Position numbers and translations under genes: made by a program. Below are positions 61,242 through 64,000 of a stretch of 64,000 nucleotides of DNA, in pieces. The notes under the pieces are model-generated. The model did no database searches and was not told the origin of the DNA. It saw only the letters and a program-made list of their open reading frames with translations. Source of the DNA: Pacificispira sp965223125 (lineage in GTDB: Bacteria > Pseudomonadota > Alphaproteobacteria > UBA8366 > Aestuariispiraceae); the NCBI GenBank assembly GCA_965223125.1, contig OZ244984.1, forward strand, positions 3,720,001 through 3,784,000, read 5' to 3'. Every line of letters begins with the position of its first letter. Positions within the stretch are counted from its first letter, which is position 1.

Positions 61242-61965
61242 GTGCCGCCACTTCTATCCCCGTCCCGGTGAGTCGTACCAGATCGCGCAAAGGATGGCCC
61301 GTCCGGTCACCATAGCGGGCGATCTTGTCGTCCCAGTCATCGAAACTGTCGATAAGTGTCTTTGGGTGTTCCAGGGGCCGCCAGGTGGCTTGCCGCAAAC
61401 GCTCCACCGCCTCCCCCAGAGAGGCAAGCGTCGTATCCTCGATCGGTCGATCCAGCATGAACAGCCGCTCACGATGCAGGGCGAAGGCCGCCAGCAGGAT
61501 CCCCGCCGTCTCCGCCGACCGCGCGCCGCTGGCGAAGGTGAAGCTCACCTGATCGAACAGAACGCTGCGCACCCGCCCTTCCAGCAACAGGCAGAGCTTC
61601 ACTGCCTCGTCCCCGTCGCGGATCGCGTGATCGCGCCGGGCATAAAACAGGATGCGTTCCACCTTCAGCAAGCTGTCCCGCGACAGGCATTCCAGAATGC
61701 GCTGGCTGGCATGATAGGTCTCATAGGCACTGGGACGAGCAAGCCGGTGCAGCCGCACGGTTTCCGTCGCGCCATCGGTTTCGACCTCGACCCCGGCCTG
61801 GAACAGGGCACGCTCCAGTGCTTCCAGCGTACTGGCCCTGGGGTCACCGATCCCGCGTTCGATATTGTTCAGGGTCGCAAGCGATATACCCGCGACCTTT
61901 GCAAGCTCGCTCTGTTTGATGTTCAGCAGGGATCGACCGGCCCTGATCTGCGCCGTCGAAATCAC
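61225..61965 (-). CDS. XRE-family transcriptional regulator with unknown C-terminal domain
   Basis: 246 residues, GTG start at 61965 (AAGGGG upstream) preferred over a GTG two codons earlier. Residues 1-60 are a Cro/C1 HTH: AQIRAGRSLLNIKQSELAKVAGISLATLNNIERGIGDPRASTL. The remaining 180 residues are helical and unrecognised. An inverted repeat TCGACA-N5-TGTCGA at 62031-62047 lies about 65 bp upstream and might be its own operator. No regulon can be named. Confidence 0.8.
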   Translation of the reverse strand: MISTAQIRAGRSLLNIKQSELAKVAGISLATLNNIERGIGDPRASTLEALERALFQAGVEVETDGATETVRLHRLARPSAYETYHASQRILECLSRDSLLKVERILFYARRDHAIRDGDEAVKLCLLLEGRVRSVLFDQVSFTFASGARSAETAGILLAAFALHRERLFMLDRPIEDTTLASLGEAVERLRQATWRPLEHPKTLIDSFDDWDDKIARYGDRTGHPLRDLVRLTGTGIEVAALSTPD

Positions 61966-62172
61966 GGCCACCCCTTCTCAATTATGGATGATGCATAGTT
62001 TACTGGGTATGAATTACATGACTCCGCCATTCGACACAATATGTCGAGGATGACTGGCGCGGTTGCCACAATTGATAATTGGAATATTCTGATCGTGAAA
62101 TCGACTCATGCCACAACTGCCTACATTCGCAGTCAAATCGATGCAGAATGGAAACGAGTTGCAAATTGCTGA

Positions 62173-62619
62173 CTACATGCGTGGGCCGTACAAATCCTCG
62201 GCTCGCGATTCGAATGCTCCGACCATACGGCGTACCGCTTCAGTGAAGACCAGGCCGATCATCGCCTGCAATAGTTTCGAGCGGAATTCGAATTCAACAT
62301 GAAAATCCACAATACAGCCGGATAAATCCGGATAATCCATGAATTTCCATCTGTTATCGAGATACTTGAAAGGACCGTCTTCATAGGCTGTCAGAATAGT
62401 GAGATTTGCGCGGTCCAGTGTTACCCGGCTGGTAAACCGTTCCGTTACCCCCTTGAACCCGATCACCAGATCGGCGACCAGCAGGGAGTCGGTCTGACTG
62501 CGGATGCGCGCCGCCCGACACCAGGGCAGGAATTCCGGATAGCGCGCGACATCGGCGACCAGATCATACATATCCTCGGTCCGATAGGGCAAATGGCGTT
62601 GCTCTGCGTGTTTCGGCAT
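62173..62619 (-). CDS. COQ10/RatA-family coenzyme Q-binding START-like protein
   Basis: 148 residues. MPKHAEQRHLPYRTEDMYDLVADVARYPEFLPWCRAARI and FTSRVTLDRANLTILTAYEDGPFKYLDNRWKF, with GCIVDFHVEFEFRSKLLQAMIGLVF, are the family core. Members bind ubiquinone and support respiration; the name RatA comes from a reported ribosome-association activity in E. coli, and there is no antitoxin gene here. It follows lipA by 43 bp on the same strand, a usual alphaproteobacterial pairing. Confidence 0.93.
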   Translation of the reverse strand: MPKHAEQRHLPYRTEDMYDLVADVARYPEFLPWCRAARIRSQTDSLLVADLVIGFKGVTERFTSRVTLDRANLTILTAYEDGPFKYLDNRWKFMDYPDLSGCIVDFHVEFEFRSKLLQAMIGLVFTEAVRRMVGAFESRAEDLYGPRM

Positions 62620-62662
62620 CGATCCAGCGGCGTGGCATGTTGATGATGGGAAACCACCTACC

Positions 62663-63655
62663 CTATTCGGCGGCTTCCGTCACGGATTTGATCCGTCCCT
62701 CCTGCTGCGCCAGTTGCGCCTCCCGCGCCGCACGCAGCCGCTGGAAGTCATCTCCTGCATGATAGCTTGATCGGGTCAAGGGCGAGGAGGAAACCATCAG
62801 AAAACCACGCGCCCGCGCCATGCTGGCAAAGGCCGCGAATTCATCCGGCGTCACAAAGCGATCCAGCGCGGCATGCTTGAGTGTCGGCTGCAGATACTGG
62901 CCAATGGTCAGGAAATCGACATCTGCGGCCCGATAGTCATCCATCACCTGCTGGACTTCGATCTTGCTTTCGCCCAGCCCGACCATCAGGCCCGACTTCG
63001 TGAAGATGGATGGGTCGAGAATCTTCACCTGCGCCAGAAGCTGGAGAGACGTGAAATATCGGGCACCGGGACGGATGGTGGGATAGAGACGTGGCACAGT
63101 TTCAAGATTATGATTAAAGACATCGGGGCGCGCTTCAACAACGATTTCAAGCGCTCCCCGCTTTCCTTTGAAATCTGGGGTCAGGATTTCAATGGTCGTT
63201 TCCGGAGTGCGTTCCCGGATCGCACGGATCGTCTGGGCGAAATGTTCAGCACCCCCATCCACCAGGTCGTCCCGATCAACCGACGTGATGACGACATGTT
63301 CCAGCCCCAGCTTTTCCACCGCATCGGCCACCCGGTAGGGTTCGAAAGTATCCAGCGCACCGGGCTTACCGGTCGAGACATTGCAGAAGGCACAGGCGCG
63401 AGTGCAGATTTCGCCCATGATCATGAAGGTGGCATGTTTCTTAGCCCAGCATTCGCCGATATTAGGACAGCCAGCCTCCTGGCAGACCGTAACCAGCTTG
63501 TGGTCCTCAACGATCTTGCGGGTCGCCTGATATTCCCGGCTAACCGGAGCCTTGACGCGAATCCAGTCCGGCTTGCGCTGGATCGGATTGTCCGGCCGGT
63601 TGCGCTTTTCCGGATGTCGAAAGGCGCGCTCTTTGGTGTCGGGCTGATCGGTCAT
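62663..63655 (-). CDS. lipA: Lipoyl synthase
   Basis: 330 residues from the ATG at 63655 (AAGGGA about 9 nt upstream; longer in-frame starts lack support). Both 4Fe-4S sites are visible: auxiliary cluster CQEAGCPNIGEC and radical-SAM CTRACAFC, plus the C-terminal RSSYHAGD serine-containing motif. It inserts two sulfurs into octanoyl groups on carrier proteins. Confidence 0.97.
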   Translation of the reverse strand: MTDQPDTKERAFRHPEKRNRPDNPIQRKPDWIRVKAPVSREYQATRKIVEDHKLVTVCQEAGCPNIGECWAKKHATFMIMGEICTRACAFCNVSTGKPGALDTFEPYRVADAVEKLGLEHVVITSVDRDDLVDGGAEHFAQTIRAIRERTPETTIEILTPDFKGKRGALEIVVEARPDVFNHNLETVPRLYPTIRPGARYFTSLQLLAQVKILDPSIFTKSGLMVGLGESKIEVQQVMDDYRAADVDFLTIGQYLQPTLKHAALDRFVTPDEFAAFASMARARGFLMVSSSPLTRSSYHAGDDFQRLRAAREAQLAQQEGRIKSVTEAAE

Positions 63656-63792
63656 GCCTGCCCATCCCTTCCAGTGACGGTTAACTCCCCTGAAATTGAG
63701 GACTCGCACCGTCAGGGTCAAGTCCGTAACGACCCGTTGGGTGTTTGCGGTCTCGAATTCAGATTATGTGGGGAGGCTAACCCAGGGAAAAC

Positions 63793-63999
63793 TTAAGGAT
63801 TACGGACAACAATACCGTGATAGCCGCTGTTACCGGCAATCGCCGCATTGGCGACGATCTGTATCACGTCATTTAGGGTTTTAGCGTCATGGTCCGGGGC
63901 ACCAGGATCAAGGGACAAATCCGTAACAACAATGAGAAGATGACGCCACCGGCTATTCTCATAGACCAGTTCGCGGCGAACTTCCGCTATATGCGGATG
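63793..63999 (-). CDS. C-terminal fragment of an unidentified protein (runs off right edge)
   Basis: An open frame from the right edge to a TAA at 63793-63795, 68 codons long. It reads HPHIAEVRRELVYENS... and ends GYHGIVVRNP; a V-T-D-L-S-L-D-P segment follows LLIVV. Codon choice looks natural. In many relatives lipA is preceded by lpd, but this is clearly not dihydrolipoamide dehydrogenase. No family recognised from the fragment. Confidence 0.45.
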   Translation of the reverse strand, partial: HPHIAEVRRELVYENSRWRHLLIVVTDLSLDPGAPDHDAKTLNDVIQIVANAAIAGNSGYHGIVVRNP

Positions 64000-64000
64000 C

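Noticed and set aside
62031..62047. TCGACA-N5-TGTCGA as a definite operator of the XRE protein
   Set aside because: Single copy with 6-bp arms; recorded only as a possibility in the XRE entry.
62173..62619. RatA as a toxin of a toxin-antitoxin pair
   Set aside because: Sequence is the COQ10/START-like family; no partner gene is present and the lipA neighbourhood is the normal metabolic one.
1..64000. CRISPR array, prophage or intact insertion sequence
   Set aside because: No regularly spaced direct repeats, transposase, integrase or phage structural gene was found on either strand.

Overview
This is a chromosomal window of roughly 58-60% GC from an alphaproteobacterium, most likely Rhodospirillales-like. 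Support for this comes from a ChpT-type histidine phosphotransferase, UPF0262, a fused IspDF, a short-form HisG, DUF3553 and the order hisG-hisD-UPF0262-phosphatase-maf-RNaseE/G-yacG-tRNA-Phe. Species cannot be named from sequence alone. No prophage, intact insertion sequence or CRISPR array is visible.

Layout: 1-12.5 kb holds housekeeping and amino-acid/nitrogen enzymes (family-4 uracil-DNA glycosylase, Tas-like reductase, ThpR, a possible RidA/hydrolase fusion beside an M20 carbamoylase, a double GNAT, SseA, AlaX, an AbrB-type membrane protein, an AspA/AstE-like acylase and an orphan fused NuoE-NuoF formate-dehydrogenase-type subunit). 12.5-18.7 kb is a signalling locus, chpT-cheA-cheY-cheB-cheR, whose CheA carries two CheW-like domains and a receiver but which has no separate cheW or receptor gene. 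18.7-21.4 kb has two nitroreductases, a rhomboid protease and an acetyltransferase. 21.4-28 kb is a plus-strand run: acyl-CoA ligase, PPK2, MBL hydrolase, SDR, a secreted unknown protein and a THI5-like/GGDEF diguanylate cyclase. It converges on a redox-type adenylate cyclase with a ferredoxin domain and a possible di-heme anchor. 30-33 kb has a DMT exporter, a PuuA-like glutamine synthetase and MazG.

33.4-50.6 kb is the most interesting part: a self-contained catabolic locus. It has a TRAP carboxylate transporter, a 4,5-dihydroxyphthalate-decarboxylase-like protein, a ThDP decarboxylase, two aldehyde dehydrogenases, CoxG plus a three-subunit molybdenum hydroxylase, a cupin, a gamma-glutamyltransferase-like protein, an aspartate-dehydrogenase-like protein and one TetR regulator. 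Three intergenic regions carry near-identical copies of the self-complementary 18-mer TAACTAACTAGTTAGTTA, so I infer a single regulon under that TetR protein. The substrate is not evident; an aromatic or N-heterocyclic carboxylate is the best guess.

50.6-64 kb returns to conserved chromosome: a frameshifted hypothetical gene, an AT-richer stretch next to tRNA-Phe with decayed CCA-ended repeat units, then the his/maf/RNaseE-G block, an AraC-Ogt fusion, a CcsA-like protein, ispDF-pgpA-cinA, an XRE regulator, a COQ10/RatA protein and lipA. A partial unknown ORF runs off the right edge.
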